A stretch of DNA of 64,000 nucleotides from Oegoconia quadripuncta (taxonomy: Eukaryota > Arthropoda > Insecta > Lepidoptera > Autostichidae). Positions within the stretch are counted from its first letter, which is position 1. Each line of letters opens with the position of its first letter. Below, piece by piece: positions 33,107-46,269 of this stretch. The stretch is taken from the NCBI GenBank assembly GCA_949316235.1, contig OX438743.1, positions 33,325,242 to 33,389,241 of the forward strand. Direction: 5' to 3'. The position numbers were made by a program, and so were the translations under genes. The notes under the pieces are model-generated. The model was not told where the DNA came from. It ran no database searches and saw only the letters and a list, made by a program, of their open reading frames with translations.

Positions 33107-33650
33107 AGGGTGAAATTTAATTCGTGCAAAATTCCTGTTTATTGGTGATTCCACTGCTGATTACGAACAATTTTCCACTAGAAACCATAGACCATTTTCA
33201 ATTACCCGTTCCAAGTAAACCATTCTGAAACCATCGTTAGTATAGAAGTCCAACATTTTTTGGCTGAATGGTTCCAATGGAAAGTATTCGCAATTAGAAC
33301 TGGAGTCAGCACCTCATATGGGTAAACGAATTTTTTTTATCGAATTCGGCCATACTTGGGTAATAGCTGAAAATCAGTGTTTTGCTCTCTGAGCAATTAT
33401 ATACACTGAGCTATGACCCATTTGTACGGCTGTAGCACACACATACTCTAGTGTATCCTGATGTCACTTTTATGAATTGTTATAAAATATGTTTATCCAA
33501 TTGCTTTGGAACTTATGGTATGTGTGTGACTGGAGATACAAATAAACGATCTATCTATCTATCTATCTACTTCATTCGGGAAAGTTGTTCGTAATCAAGA
33601 TTGATGTCACTCAATTCGTGTAATGAATTACACGAATTCAAATTCACCCT
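33107..33650. mobile_element. Possible DNA-transposon remnant with inverted ends
   Basis: The left end AGGGTGAAATTTAATTCGTG and the right end CACGAATTCAAATTCACCCT are inverted copies with small differences. Just inside them lie GATTACGAACAATTTTCC and GGAAAGTTGTTCGTAATC, again inverted. The interior of about 450 bp is non-coding and includes a TATC microsatellite at 33548-33570. The right end contains a 26-bp palindrome at 33613-33638. Related end sequence recurs at about 56755-56820. Confidence 0.5.
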
Positions 33651-33752
33651 ATATAGAATCTATCATTATGGCACCAAAATGATTTTTTTATAACTGTAAA
33701 TTGTATTAGGAGTAAATACTACAACAGTTACAATTTGTCTAATGCAATGGTA

Positions 33753-33830
33753 GACGACCGATTGGTGTAGTGGAAACTGACACTGTCTGCAAAACCAACA
33801 CGGTTGCGGGTTCAAACCTGACAACATATA
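33753..33830 (+). mobile_element. tRNA-derived SINE head, family B-like
   Basis: GACGACCGATTGGTGTAGTG leads into ACACGGTTGCGGGTTCAAAC. The B box has one change (TTCAAAC for TTCGAAT). The body after the tRNA-like head is not recognisable. Confidence 0.6.
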
Positions 33831-33839
33831 GGATATTTT

Positions 33840-35610
33840 GCGGGTGTCATATTGTACCTATTACGAGTATTTACCTTAATATGTAGCTTACGACACTCTG
33901 GGGATCAAGACGAATCGATAGACACACCTTCTTCTTCAAAAGTGGTCAAGCCGTTTAGGCTACCTACAGGAAGTTACAAATCTTCATACAAACACTCGAA
34001 AAGCATTACCCTCCATCCTGGGGCAGTCGGGTAAAAAGAAGATTCATTTGGAATTTTGGCTTTACATAAAAATACCATCGACTCATACTTTGTGTTAATA
34101 GATAATCAGTTGTTACCTGTTGTGTTATCCTGGCCCTGAAAAAGATTCTTAAAAAAGAAAAAATGTGTTAAACTATGATGCGCTGGGTGGGGAGCCTCTG
34201 CATAAGATCCGTTTTGTAGAGCTGGTGAAACGGTCGTAACCCACGAGAAATTCTGGCTAATTCCAACTATATGATATTGTTGATAAAAATTTATGAATCT
34301 CAGAGTCCTACCTATGTTAGATATGGTCTGCCTTCTATTTGGCAACATATGAGATACAGCAACCTATAAGGGGTTGTCAGTTCAGAGAAGGTTAATCTTA
34401 GCTTTGCCAGATTCTCCCTTTTGGCCAACATCGTAAATTCTTGGAGTGAGCACGGGTAAACTTCTATATGTTAAAGCCACTTGCAGAACGAATTGGTCCC
34501 GCTCGAGTTCCCGCGACCTTCGACTACGCATCGCAGAATCGAATCTTCGTCTCGTAACTGTAAAGTAAAACTAGTTTGGTTGTCGGCCGTTTCTCTAATA
34601 GGATCGGACGCGTTCCGCACAGTACTTTTTCTATACTTTTTCTCGGACAAGTGCGTAGAGTGCGTATAATGCCAAAGCGAGCTGACGACGGCTGTTTTAC
34701 GCTACTGGGTCCTGACCGGATACAGCTCATGCATCCGTCCTCATTCGGCTTTTACGGTACCGAGGCATTTGTTGTTATGAACTATATATACATAGAATTT
34801 CTCTTTTGTATCGAATCTATCTATGTAAGATTGATTTTATCTACTTACAAATACCAATAACAAACAATTAGATTGTCTTGTTGTTCTAGGCTCTTTCTTC
34901 AACTGCATGCGTATATTATAAAAACAAATGTGGACTTCTTTCGCTAGCATTCGCAATGTGTATAAAATATTTCTTTAGTAAGAAAGGCATAAATTAACTA
35001 GATGCAAGGATACTGTGTCTCATTTAAATCAAGTATAATGACACTAATTAATGATCCGTCAGAGCGAGAGCTATAGAAACTCGGAGTTAGAGACTTACCT
35101 AAGGAATGCTATGTTGAATAGGCACTCATGGCGAAAAGAATTACTATTTTTGATTCATGTTCATTTACACTTTACACAATCACGCGAAAGATCAATAAAC
35201 TATGTAAATGGAGGCTGTGTGTATAGAATACCTAGCCACTTTTTGTTCGGTGTGCATAACGTATATTCGAGGAGCGATGAACTCATATTATTCCACTCGT
35301 AGATCCGCGGTAGCAGGTGCTGTTCATACTTGGTAAAGATTGCTTTAAGATCAAGAGCACTTCTCTGTCTTTGAAATAAAGGAAATCTGTGTGTGAAAGA
35401 TAATGGTTGTTTGCGTCATTGCCCTGTTAAGAGTTCATTATTGTACAATAATGGATTAAGTAGGTAGGTGTTGAGTGTGGTATTAGAAAGGCTTAGGACC
35501 TGGTGACACCCCTGGATCCGCCTTAGCTGTTTCTCCAGAAAAGTTTTTTTGTAAATATATACATATATAAATGAAAAACAACCATAACCAAAAACGTTAC
35601 GTTAAGCACA
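33840..35610. other. Gene-poor stretch
   Basis: A GC-richer piece at 34460-34750 carries open frames on both strands (34481-34669 and 34576-34860 plus, 34524-34730 minus). Codon context is weak, no splice pair fits, and I cannot tie it to a family. A decayed LINE end is possible. Nothing else supported. Confidence 0.3.
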
Positions 35611-35614
35611 TTTC

Positions 35615-35747
35615 GTATCGCGCTAATCATTTGAAATGAAATTAAACTAGTTCTTTTTAATACTCGCGGTTAGCTCTAAATATTTTGGGTTTGGTTTTAC
35701 TTTGGTAGCATCAACGATATAATCGTTAACAAAAAATAGCGCGATAC
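35615..35747. mobile_element. Small inverted-repeat element, TIR GTATCGCGCTA
   Basis: Perfect 11-bp inverted ends GTATCGCGCTA and TAGCGCGATAC, 133 bp apart. Imperfect inverted tracts continue beyond the right end (GGGTTTGGTTTTACTTTGG inside, CTAAAGCTAAACCAAAACC outside), so the full fold may reach about 35800. Single copy in the window. Confidence 0.45.
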
Positions 35748-35959
35748 CATTTTTACTTCAGCTAAACTAAAGCTAAACCAAAACCAAAAACTTTCCGTTC
35801 GAACGGTAAAGCCGTTGTAAAATAGTGCGATTGGTCCCCAGGTTTAGCGTTAGAGGCACCTTTCAGGTTGGTTCCACGACTGAGTGATACGTGAGCCTGA
35901 GGACCGGGCATGAGCACTGGGCAAATATTGACGAAGCTCACTACTATAGCGCTCGTCAT

Positions 35960-37165
35960 TCGGGTGATGGATGACGAATTGGAAGCAAAAAACTGGATAG
36001 ATTGGAATTTGCGATGTGCGTTATTTCTTTAAATGTTTATTACCTGCGCGTTTAATGTTGTTTCCTTTACGTACATGATTAGATCCAACACTAAAGATTT
36101 AATGTAAAAAAAGACTCGTATTCACGTACCAATTGCAAATGAGTATTAGAATTTTGCTCGTACGTCTCGAGAATACCGAAGGTTTATATATTACAGCATG
36201 ATTTACTTGCCTATTCATATTCAAAGTAGTTCGCCCTGAGTAAGATATGATAGTATCTAAAGCTTATCCTTCCGAATTCCCACTATTATTCACTTAATCC
36301 AGCGAGGTAAGCTGGGTATTGGAGATTTGTATAAATCATCTATAAGCAACGTTTCACAAATACATGAGGTTTTGAGGTCTTTTGTTGTCGCTGACAGGTC
36401 AAGGTTCTACAATTTGTTTATCAATAATGAGGCGGCGCGCTGAGGTTGCCGAGTGAATGGAAAGTTGAAGTGGCATCGGTGTGATGAAAAGCAATTTGAC
36501 ATGTCGTTGATTTCTTGCTCATATATACGCTTGACTTTTGCGTTGAGATAGAATGTTGGGTTTGTTTTGGATTTATTTATGAATAACTTTTACTGCGTTT
36601 GTAACTATTACAGTACGCAGTATTTTAGTTGAAAATAGTCTACCTACTTATGTAGAGTTTTAATCTTCTACAAACCATCAGGTGACCCGCATGCTCGTTT
36701 GCCGCCCTCTCATATAAAAAAAAAAAAAAAAAAAACTATATTACTATTCAGTGTAACATTAATACAAATACAAGGTCGTTTTTTCTCATTGATAAATAAA
36801 TATTAGTAACTATACCTACATGTTACATGGAAATACGAGGAACACATCTTATAGTACCTTTTTAGATTCTATACCAAAAAATCTTTTCTATCTATAAATA
36901 GCCTATAGGCAGATGGTAAAATTACCTGAATGAGTAATTTTTGAAAACTGAATGCCTAGACGAATCGTTATATGTGGCGAACATTTACGCTTTTACAGAA
37001 AGCTGTGCTGCTCAGAGCGCTTTGGTTAGATTATGTTTGGTTCCTTTGGATATTTGCCCAGAGGTAGCGCAGTTTCTTATAATACAGCAAATGTACGTAC
37101 AGAACGATCTGCCGAGGCATTTAATTGAAAGGCTAATTTAACTGTCTACGACAAATATTTTAAAT
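35960..37165. other. Gene-poor stretch with poly(A) run
   Basis: An A-run of about 20 nt at 36717-36736 follows CAGGTGACCCGCATGCTCGT, which looks like the 3' end of a retroposed element. The open frame at 36941-37141 reads with plausible residues (for example VRLCLVPLDICPEVAQFL) but has no family match or splice partner. Confidence 0.35.
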
Positions 37166-37171
37166 AAAAAA

Positions 37172-37437
37172 AAAAAAATATCCTTGGACATACACACAGC
37201 GCCATCTAGTTCCACAGTAAGCAACTATAGGCTTGTGTTGTGGATACCAAATGGTTAATATACTACATAAATACATTTTTTTTTGTAAATAAATACTTAT
37301 TATAAATGAAAACATCCATAACTCGGGTACAAATGTCCGTATTCATCACACAAACACATGCCCTTAGCGTGATTCGAACCCGCAACCTTTTGGTATAGTG
37401 GCCAGAATTGCTAACAACTACACCAAACAGGTCGTCG
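37172..37437 (-). mobile_element. tRNA-derived SINE, family A, minus orientation
   Basis: The plus strand begins ATCCTTGGACATACACACAG, the inverted tail, then TCCACAGTAAGCAACTATAG. It ends in the inverted tRNA-like head (GATTCGAACCCGCAACCTTT, then CACCAAACAGGTCGTC). Near full length, similar to the copies at 14099 and 62877. Confidence 0.85.
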
Positions 37438-37439
37438 TC

Positions 37440-40005
37440 GTTATTTTAGTTAAATTTTGCATGTACTCGTAATTCATGTAGGTAAAGTACACTTTGTGAC
37501 ACTGTCTTCTTTGCATGCATAGATAACATGATATAGGGATGTACATGATATCCTTCCTCACACACAATATAATACTCAGATAGTGACACGAGATACACTA
37601 ATAAATCCATGCTCGACCTCTATAGTCGCCAGTAGCTCTACTATTCAAAGTTGTTAGAGTAAGATAAAGGCGATCGTCACTTAAGAGGCTTGGTATATAA
37701 ATTTCTTTTTATTGTTAAATATTGCGGTTGTAGATGCATTGTTTTTATTAAACTCTCTACGGTCCTTTCAATCCGTTTATGCATAACATTGCTCTTTTTT
37801 GAATAGAATTTTCACAATGGATTTTAATTTTCTCTAATGTTTCCTCTTTATTGACTAAAACTACGGTGTCAAAGGTGCATTGTTTAACCAAACTCTACGG
37901 TTTTCAAACAATTTAGACAAAACATTCCCCATTTAGGTAAGTAGTAGATTTTCACAATGAAAATTTCGTGTTCAATCGTGATACCTACTCCATTTAATAA
38001 ATTCACAGAACCTTACAAAATAAAAAGTTTAAATGTGTAATAGATAAAAGGCATGTAATCTGTAAAGCTCGAAGCTCGGCACTAGTAGTTTTTAGGTCTT
38101 ATTTTTTTGCCTTCCTTTTTCAACTGCATTTCATGGCGTCATTACCTGCAAACGATCCAAATCCACTAGCGTCACCACGCGAGAGCAATCGTCTGTTTAT
38201 ATTGACAATATCTTCTTAGGATACCCCTTTACTTACGAAAAATCCGTGCTGCCTACACCAAATTGCGATTTGCCCTAATTACCACGATAGGCGGGAAGGT
38301 TGGCATATCGCAGATTTTCAAGAATATCTCTTTGTATAATAGTAACTCATAATAAATCGTTTACTCGACTTTTATGACACCCACGGGAAGAGACGGATTG
38401 TTCCACGTCTATATCTATGCTGGGCGAACTACACGACAGTGTGTATTTATAACAATTTAAAAATAATTTGAACATGCTTACCGCGTGATGCCAAATTATT
38501 TCTATTACTCATTGTGTTGTTATAAGACGTGTGAGATAATTACCTGACGTTGCCTCAATGATTAAATTTTGTAATAGTTTCTACCGAGTTCTAGTTTGCC
38601 CCTTATATTTGTGGCTGCGTCTAGTTGCAATGTTATCAAACCAGAGTATGTATTTTTTCCGATTTTTGGGTTTCGGCACTATCAACTACAGAGTGAATAA
38701 ACGTTTATGTCGCGCGTGTTAATAAATAGTTATAGAATTGCATGCTTAATTTGTTAGAATGACTAGAGTTGAACCTGAAGAAATTTTTTGGAGTTGCAAC
38801 GAGAGAAATTTGCTAAAGTGGTAAAATACAAAAATCGATTACCAATTTCATATAAAGAAATGAATCTATCAAGATGATGGAAATACCTTGGGATTGGGAC
38901 CACAGAACTGCTTTGATCTGTTCCCGTTTTCTTGTTACACTTCAATGCGGATTGAGTTTTCAACCAGCAGCAGCGGCCTTATTGTCTAACGTTAAGGGTG
39001 ATCAACTTCAATGCCATTTCTCGATATTTGAAGCATTGCCATTGGACGAACTGGACAATTGAAGACTTAATATTAACTTGACAGTTCGCGATGAAATTTA
39101 AGTTAGATCTTAAAGTCTATATATAATATCACTGCTATGAATCTCATTACTATAAATTATTGGCGATATAACAAAGTAATGTCACAGACATTTCTATATT
39201 TACGACTTCTCTATACTGATTTGATTCCTATATCTTTATGATCCATTATATTAAAAGTTATCGAACATATAAACGCTGTTAGAATTTTGCTAGGTACATT
39301 TTGCTTTCCGTAAGCATCAAGTTAGCGATTTCCAGGGCATCAAGTCTGCGACTGACGCTTGAGTTTCATGATGCATGTTTTATTGGAAATTGTGTCGGTA
39401 TTGGATTACATTGAAAGATAGAGTGAGCCGCATACGACGTCATTATACTTGGATATATAATATTACAGGAAATGTATTAGGTATCTCTTATTACCTACTC
39501 GTAATACACTGTAAGATGTATAAGGGAAGTATATTCGTTGACGAGGCATATATATATAGAGATCCCATTATTAGACGTACGTAAACATAGGATCTAATAC
39601 TTATGAAATTGGCGTTTTGTATGAAGAATTTCATTAAGACTGTTTTCTGCATACAAACATTTTTGAAATTTTTTTGGGAACGGTAAATCCAAATTTAGCT
39701 AAACTTCGTGTGTATTATCGGATAACATTAATTTAAATATAGGCAGTGTTAGTTTTTAATAGTAACCGCTTTATAAAAGTTTCTGCGAATCTAAGAAATA
39801 ATATGGGAAGCTCATGAAAAGAGCTGTGTCCAAGTTTTTTTTATTATCTGATTTAGCTCAGACATTTAAAAAATATTTCATGTGAAACCTTGTAATAATA
39901 TTATATTTTCTAAATAAAAAACAAATTTGGAAATAGCTGTAGAATCGTAGTATCATATGTACCAACATATGATTAATGAAGAAAAAAATCTCCAATTTCA
40001 TAGGT
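37440..40005. other. Gene-poor stretch
   Basis: No supported gene. One piece at 38960-39062 (plus) follows TTTTCAACCAG and reads AAALLSNVKGDQLQCHFS up to a stop. It looks mildly coding, but no upstream exon or family could be found. Confidence 0.3.
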
Positions 40006-40009
40006 AAAG

Positions 40010-40193
40010 ACCTAATATTATAAATGCGAAAGTTTTAATATTTGCTTGTTGATTTAACCACGGTAAACGGATTAACGGATTTAGCTGAAATATAGTAAAC
40101 CGTGAAATATAGTAAATAGTAAATGTGCCCTGGCATTGGACACAGTATACTTTTTATATCGATAAAGCGAGTAGTTCCCTCGGGATAAACAAA
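40010..40193 (+). mobile_element. Helitron-like repeat, copy 5, 3'-truncated
   Basis: CCTAATATTATAAATGCGAA at the start, then CACGGTAAACGGATTAACGG, an internal duplication of the word ATATAGTAAA, ATCGATAAAGCGAGTAGTTC and GGGATAAACAAATTAC. It stops just before the SINE at 40224, so the SINE may have inserted into or next to it. Confidence 0.6.
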
Positions 40194-40223
40194 TTACAAA
40201 TGGATTTAAGTAATTTTTATTTT

Positions 40224-40446
40224 GACGACCTGTTTGGTGTAATGGTTAAAATTTTTGCTGCTATACCAAAAGATCGTGGGTTCGAATCCCGTTCCCAAGT
40301 TATGGTTGTCTTTCATTTACATGTGTATTTATTTACAAAAAAAGAAGTATTTGTGTAGTTTATCAACCATTTGGTATCTATAATACAAACTTAGTTGCTT
40401 AGTGTGGAACTAGATGGCGCTGTGTGTATGTGCAAAGACATTTATT
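40224..40446 (+). mobile_element. tRNA-derived SINE, family A, internally deleted
   Basis: GACGACCTGTTTGGTGTAAT, then ATCGTGGGTTCGAATCCCGT, then AGTTATGGTTGTCTTTCATT. The GATGAATACGGACATGTGTA block found in other copies is missing. The tail is ACTAGATGGCGCTGTGTGTA. Confidence 0.8.
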
Positions 40447-40714
40447 ATTATATTATTATTATTTATTTTCTTTTGTCCAATAATTTACAAACAAAGAAAC
40501 AATATACCTACTCAAGCGATTTTCACACGGGCCAGCTTTGTTATTATTATGTAATGAATACCATATATCATTTCTTTCTTCTTCTTCTCTGATGTCTTGA
40601 TCTCTGATGTCAACGAGAAAATCGTGGAGAGCAAGTTTGAACACAGACACTTGTGTCAACAGACTGGGATTTGTAACTTTTGATGTAAGCGAACTCCCAA
40701 TGTATCTTACGTAA

Positions 40715-40800
40715 AATTGCAACCGCCATCGTGGCTCAATGTAAACAACGTAGGGTTTACGAATCCGGACGTCGCGGGTTCGATCCCCAGCGCGGTACAT
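40715..40800 (+). mobile_element. Second tRNA-like SINE head type
   Basis: CCGCCATCGTGGCTCAATGT followed by ACGAATCCGGACGTCGCGGG and TTCGATCCCCAGCGCGG. It has A- and B-box-like segments in tRNA spacing but differs from families A and B. A true tRNA gene is unlikely because the acceptor ends do not pair. Confidence 0.5.
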
Positions 40801-40929
40801 GCTTAGTATTCGGTTTGATTAGTGGTAAGGACATTTTAAATGTCCGCTACAACCACCATTTTATCTAAGTCTGCCGCCTAACAGCAATGCCAATTGCGCA
40901 TTGTTGTGTTCCGGTTGTCAAACATAAGA

Positions 40930-41047
40930 TAACCAGTCCCCCAAATAAGATGAAGTTTCCGGGTCAGTACGCTTCCACATTCGGCCACATCTTTACTTTT
41001 AACATCAGGTGTGATTGAGGTCAAGTGTTAAACGGTTGTGCATAAAA
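40930..41047 (+). mobile_element. LINE 3'-UTR fragment
   Basis: AACCAGTCCCCCAAATAAGA, GTTTCCGGGTCAGTACGCTT, TTAACATCAGGTGTGATTGA, GGTCAAGTGTTAAACGGTTG and TGCATAAAAAAG. This is the most complete of the tails of this family in the window. Confidence 0.7.
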
Positions 41048-41049
41048 AA

Positions 41050-44000
41050 GAGTAAATATCAACATAATATTTTGCATCAAAAATACATCAATATAGGCAG
41101 ACAGAACCTAGCTTGATTATTATAAGCATTAAGCATTTGATTTAATATTCAGCTGTTATTATTTGTTGCTCTATTAATTGGTAACCAGACCATCAACATG
41201 CCATACAGTGAACAACCAGATTTCTACCGAGAGTAATCTGCTGTAATTTATTCGAGACATCCTGCTGCAATTATGCTGTAAATATTTAGATACATTTTTA
41301 GGGTCCCGCAGTGAGACGGCAAACACTTCGTCGTAATTTCGTATAACTATAACCCTGTGTCATACGGATTCCCGATCCTAGCTAAATATTATAAGTTGTA
41401 AAATGTATTTGTTATTACAAAAAAATAATATATGGTTCTGTAGACTGAAAGTTGAAGAAGAACTCTAGTGCTGCTGTAATTAATATTGTAAGTTTGTCTA
41501 TATACAATAATATTAATGTTGGTGTTGCCATGCCTTACGCAACAAAGTGGATGTCCTATCGTTGACCGGCTGATGATACAACAAAAACATGAAATAAAAA
41601 TTTTCGCGCCTGTCGGGTCCCTCGTGGGTATACTAATTAATATTTTGTGTCTTTGGTCTATTTCTTCACATTCAGTAAATCGATAAAAATTATTCAAAGT
41701 TTAGAGAATATCTAACGGTGTTGCGTAACGCTATTGTTATAAAAAACAATACTTATAACATTTTTGACTAAATATAATGCTTCGTTAATTCAAAATAGTC
41801 GTAACCAGATGATACACGAAACGTAGGTATTAGAAGTTTCGGATGCAAATTAGTATGATTAACGTGAATTAATCACAGACTACTGAATAATTGCTTTAAT
41901 TGTATTACAGTCAGAGCTCTCTAATTTTGCTTACAATCGGTAATTAGTGTTCTGCTTGAGTCTCGTACATTTTTTAGATTGTGGAAAAGTAACTAGTGCA
42001 GGGTTGAAAAATCAATTACTAGTCACTCGTTTGCCCGGCGGTTCTATGCTAGAGGTACTACCGTCATCAAGTTGATAATACGATGTTATACACTGTCCTA
42101 CCGGAGCCTTTTGGTCGTAAAGTAGATATCATGTTTATATATTTTTTGTCTATTATACCACCAAAATAGAATTGTAGAATATGAACGCGACTTCATACGA
42201 CAGTGAAACGCTTGTAATTGGTAACATAACACAAAGATTAGTCAGGTGCCACGTTCTTTTGTAATGGCGCGTAAATTTTTTGTTGTATTAAAATTTTTCC
42301 CGACGCTTTTTTTAACAAGTTTGTATCGGCAATGTTGAAATATTAATAAACTTATATAAAGACTGTTGGAAACACCTACATTTATATAATTTTATATAGT
42401 GCAAATTATCTGTTAATGTAGCAACTCTCGCGCTCTTCGACTTCCCGTCCCGAACGATGCACATGTTACCTTGTAAAATTTATATAATAAGGAATATATT
42501 ATTTCTGAATTTATTAATTCAGTGTTTTTATTTATGAAATTGGTTTTTTTCACCATACCCAAGCAATCTACATACAAAAACAATTAATATATATATTTGA
42601 TTTTTATGTAACATACATTTTCATTTTTGTGTAACTAACGGAACCTTTTGCATTTCATTGCTATTCACACATGATCGGCTTTTTACACAGACTGCATAGG
42701 TAGTTGAGTGCCGCCGTTGACCAAGGCCGGCGCTGGATTGTTTTTCTTTATTTATCCGATCGACCGTACATTACTCTCATACGTAGGACCAGCGGGGATC
42801 ACACCTGCCGCTTGCGTCGGGAATAATTTTACCCCTAACAGCCTCTACAGACGTTCCGACTGCGTTAATGCCTTTTCCGACTGATATTTCCGACAACACT
42901 GATATTAATAGATTAATTCGAATTCACTGTTGGAATGCTTCCTGACGATGGGCTAACAATTTCAACTGCAGATTCTTTTTTATGGAAAGCTATATACTTA
43001 CATTAAGTAACAAGACTACCTGATTTATGTTGCCCTTGACACTTTCAGTTTTCCATAGATAATACTTAGAAAAACTATTATTGAGATTGCAATGTGAAAC
43101 TATAGACATTTGAAATTGAAATATAGTACAAATACGTACAAGTAGGTGGATTTTTTTTAGAATGGTTAAAAAACTTTTAGTACTATTAGATGGATCGATT
43201 AATTTATTTACTGAATTAGTTACATCAACAGTATAAAATTAAATCGCTATAATAGTAAACAATTATCTTCTATATTAATTAAACTAGATTTAAAAAAACT
43301 ATTTCAAATGGTAGATATTTGACTTAAACAAAGTGAATAGAAAATTCAAACAATATTACGTTAGTGCTATATTAATTCTGTGACAATATAGTTACTTACA
43401 GATTAAGAGTTCATGGAGTGAAACATAATGAACTTTTTAATTCACTAAATATTGAATATTATATATTCTCGAGTGGTTAAATATGTCCAAAAACTGATTT
43501 CATTTAGATGTCGATCAAATTGGCGATAGTGGATAGTGGTGATCGATTTCTCATGATACATAGCATTGTCTTTAAAGAGACTATATATTTTTGAAACTTT
43601 TATTTAGCTTCACCTGTCTATATCTGTATACAAAACTTACAACTTAAATTTGGCCCCCTTACCGGTGTTCAATAGAGCTGAAATTTTCCATACTTATGTA
43701 AGTATCTAAGTTGAATGGCAATGCAATAATTATATTGTCATTGAGTAGATCTGACGAGAGCCTGGAAGTGGCCATAGGAACTGTAATAAAACAATACAAC
43801 CGGCTCGCATGATTGACAAGTTGTTGTCTTGACAAGTAGTCTGATCGTAGATAGTATTCAGGATCGGATTATGGAGTCAGAACGCACAGGAACTAAGCAA
43901 CGGAATATAAATAAAATTCGTCATTCGTTATTGTGAGACTAACATTATATGGTTGTGATCAGGGTCTTATGGTGGAGAATTAAATGTTTTTAAAAAGTAT

Positions 44001-45640
44001 TATTAATGTATAATTTATATAGAAATAGTGTCAATTATTGCCTAGAGAGTTATCGGACAGTGTCGAACATTCATACCTGTCAATAAATCGGAACGTCTGT
44101 CCAAGACACACTGACTTATTACATTATGTTTATGTAGGAGTATGATCATGCCAATTACGTGCCATTGCTACTGTGATGTAACTGTTCATCATAGTTAATT
44201 ATCTCATGTGGGTATTGTAGTAATATTTTATAACTTTATTGCTTTTTGCTAATGTAGATTTTATGACTTTATTTATAGTGTTTGATACAAGTCTTAATAC
44301 ATTAGTTGCCCAAAACCGTTATTATGAGCATATACTCGTATATACAGCAACACAGCTATACAATGTATGTATAAGTACGTACACAGTACTAATATAAAAT
44401 TATACATAATTTCGAAAGATACATAATTGGCTTAAAGTTTTATTACTTATTATATGAACAAATTAATATACGTACTTACACTAAAACTCAAAATATACAA
44501 ATAATACAAAACTAGGAAAACTGGATAAAACCAATCAAGCCAAAGGCTTACTTAAACAAACTTGAGCTTACTTAAGGCAAACTTAAACATTTTTTCCACA
44601 ACGAAATCTATACAAGGCAGAAAACTGTTCAAGATCGCTATCATGAGGGAGGGCGCCCAAAATACCGGCAGCATTACCTCGTTGAATGCTAACCTAACCA
44701 ATGAAAGCGCCACAATACATAAGCTTTGTTATACAACTATTATTATCATTTTGATAATTTTTTGTCAATGTTATAAGAAATAGATACCAAACTCTTCGGT
44801 ATTTTTTATTGAATAGCCAATGATGCACTGAGAAATTATAATATTACTAGTTATTGTTCATGGCTTGGTTTTCGTCAATTTTTTCTTCTATTTTTTCGTG
44901 GTGAAACGCAGTCCATGTTATTCTTTGCTCCCTAAATTATCTCAGATCAAAGCATCACGTTCCTCTTGTTAAAACTTCTCGATAAATTATATTTAAGGGA
45001 ATTTTTTCTCACGCCCCGTAGCGAAGCACCCACCACATGAGCATAAGTGGCGACATGATAATTACTGATAAACATATATGAAAACAGTTTGTAATTTCAC
45101 GCTGTGGTGCGCCGTGTAGCGTGATAATGTCGTCATGTAGGCGTAAGGGTATACCAACAAAACAGAGCAGGCAGCTGAGCGTTCTGCGATGTAAAAAAAA
45201 TCTGCTTTTTTATTTTCTACATTTCAAAACCGATTCAATTTTGTCGAATTTAATCATATGTCAATCCCATATTGGCCTTAAGATAACGGGAAAAAATGGG
45301 TGGGTCCTATTCTTTTTACGTGCTGGAAACCACACGACCCATATTAATACGTACGTACCTACATTACTTTTTCTTGTATTTTGCTTGCATTTCCCAACAC
45401 TGTGTTCGAGTTCTCCGTGCCCTTAGAAGTGAAAGTGCCTCTGCGCAGGCGCGGCCGCGATACCATCTCGTCTCATTAGTCGCCTCACGCTCTGATCTAA
45501 TGAGGCCTGCGACACCTTCGCTCGCCTATTGTTGCACTTTGACTCGCTTCGCTGGTCAATTATGTGGGTGACTGTCTGGGGAGTATCTTATTTTCTGTAA
45601 AATTCTTTCTCACATGAAAATTGATTTTAATTTGTTAGTT
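41050..45640. other. Gene-poor stretch
   Basis: About 4.6 kb with no supported exon. GC-richer pieces at 42690-42860 and 45420-45560 stand out, but neither yields an ATG-plus-donor or acceptor pattern that I trust. Open frames at 41389-41697, 44562-44783 and 45121-45571 show no family resemblance. Confidence 0.35.
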
Positions 45641-45641
45641 T

Positions 45642-45860
45642 GACGACCGATTGGCATATTTGGTAGTGACCCTGCCTCCGAAACCAACGCTTGCGGTTTC
45701 GAATCCCACTATAGGGTAAATATTTGTGTGATGAATAGGAATATTTACTCCCGAGTCATGGATGTTTATTTATCTAGTTATACATAATTTATCCGTCAGC
45801 TAGTATCCATAGGTACCTAGTTTGGGACTTGATAATTGGTGTAAGTGTCCGATAATATTA
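45642..45860 (+). mobile_element. tRNA-derived SINE, family B
   Basis: GACGACCGATTGGCATATTT, then CAACGCTTGCGGTTTCGAAT, CCCACTATAGGGTAAATATT, GTGTGATGAATAGGAATATT, CCGAGTCATGGATG, CTAGTATCCATAGGTACCTA and GATAATTGGTGTAAGTGTCC. The B box is slightly altered. It shares order and words with the copy at 56994. Confidence 0.75.
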
Positions 45861-46129
45861 TTAGAAACTTTAATACAGGTCTAGGTGTCGACGAAACATG
45901 TAAGCTATCCATTATCAGAATAAATAAATTTAATCTTCATGTGTTTACTATTGACGAGTTGTTTACTATAGTTTCTAAATGTATGTGGGCGAACACGCGG
46001 GTGGGATGCTATTAACTATAGATGTCCACTTCAAATGCTTTCGAATGTCTTTCTCTTAGAATGTCAGAAGTTGAGCAAATTGACTAACCGTTTATACGTG
46101 GGACCCGTCGTATAACAGCCAACATAGAC

Positions 46130-46264
46130 CAGCGGGACTATCATGACCCGTTGACTATCTGACAAAGGCCCAACATTGCTGTCTTGTGCATGCTGTGTGA
46201 GTAAGAGCGATGCAAGAGTATCTTTAACTACTTGGCATTGTGGAGAAGCTTTATGTCATGCTAG
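46130..46264. mobile_element. Small inverted-repeat element, copy 2
   Basis: AGCGGGACTATCATGACCCG at the left and TATGTCATGCTAGAGC at the right, with GCATGCTGTGTGAGTAAGAG inside. Diverged relative of the element at 1074-1210. Confidence 0.35.
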
Positions 46265-46269
46265 AGCAG

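Noticed and set aside
33548..33570. TATC microsatellite as a notable element
   Set aside because: A short simple repeat of about six units, common in such genomes and without context of interest.
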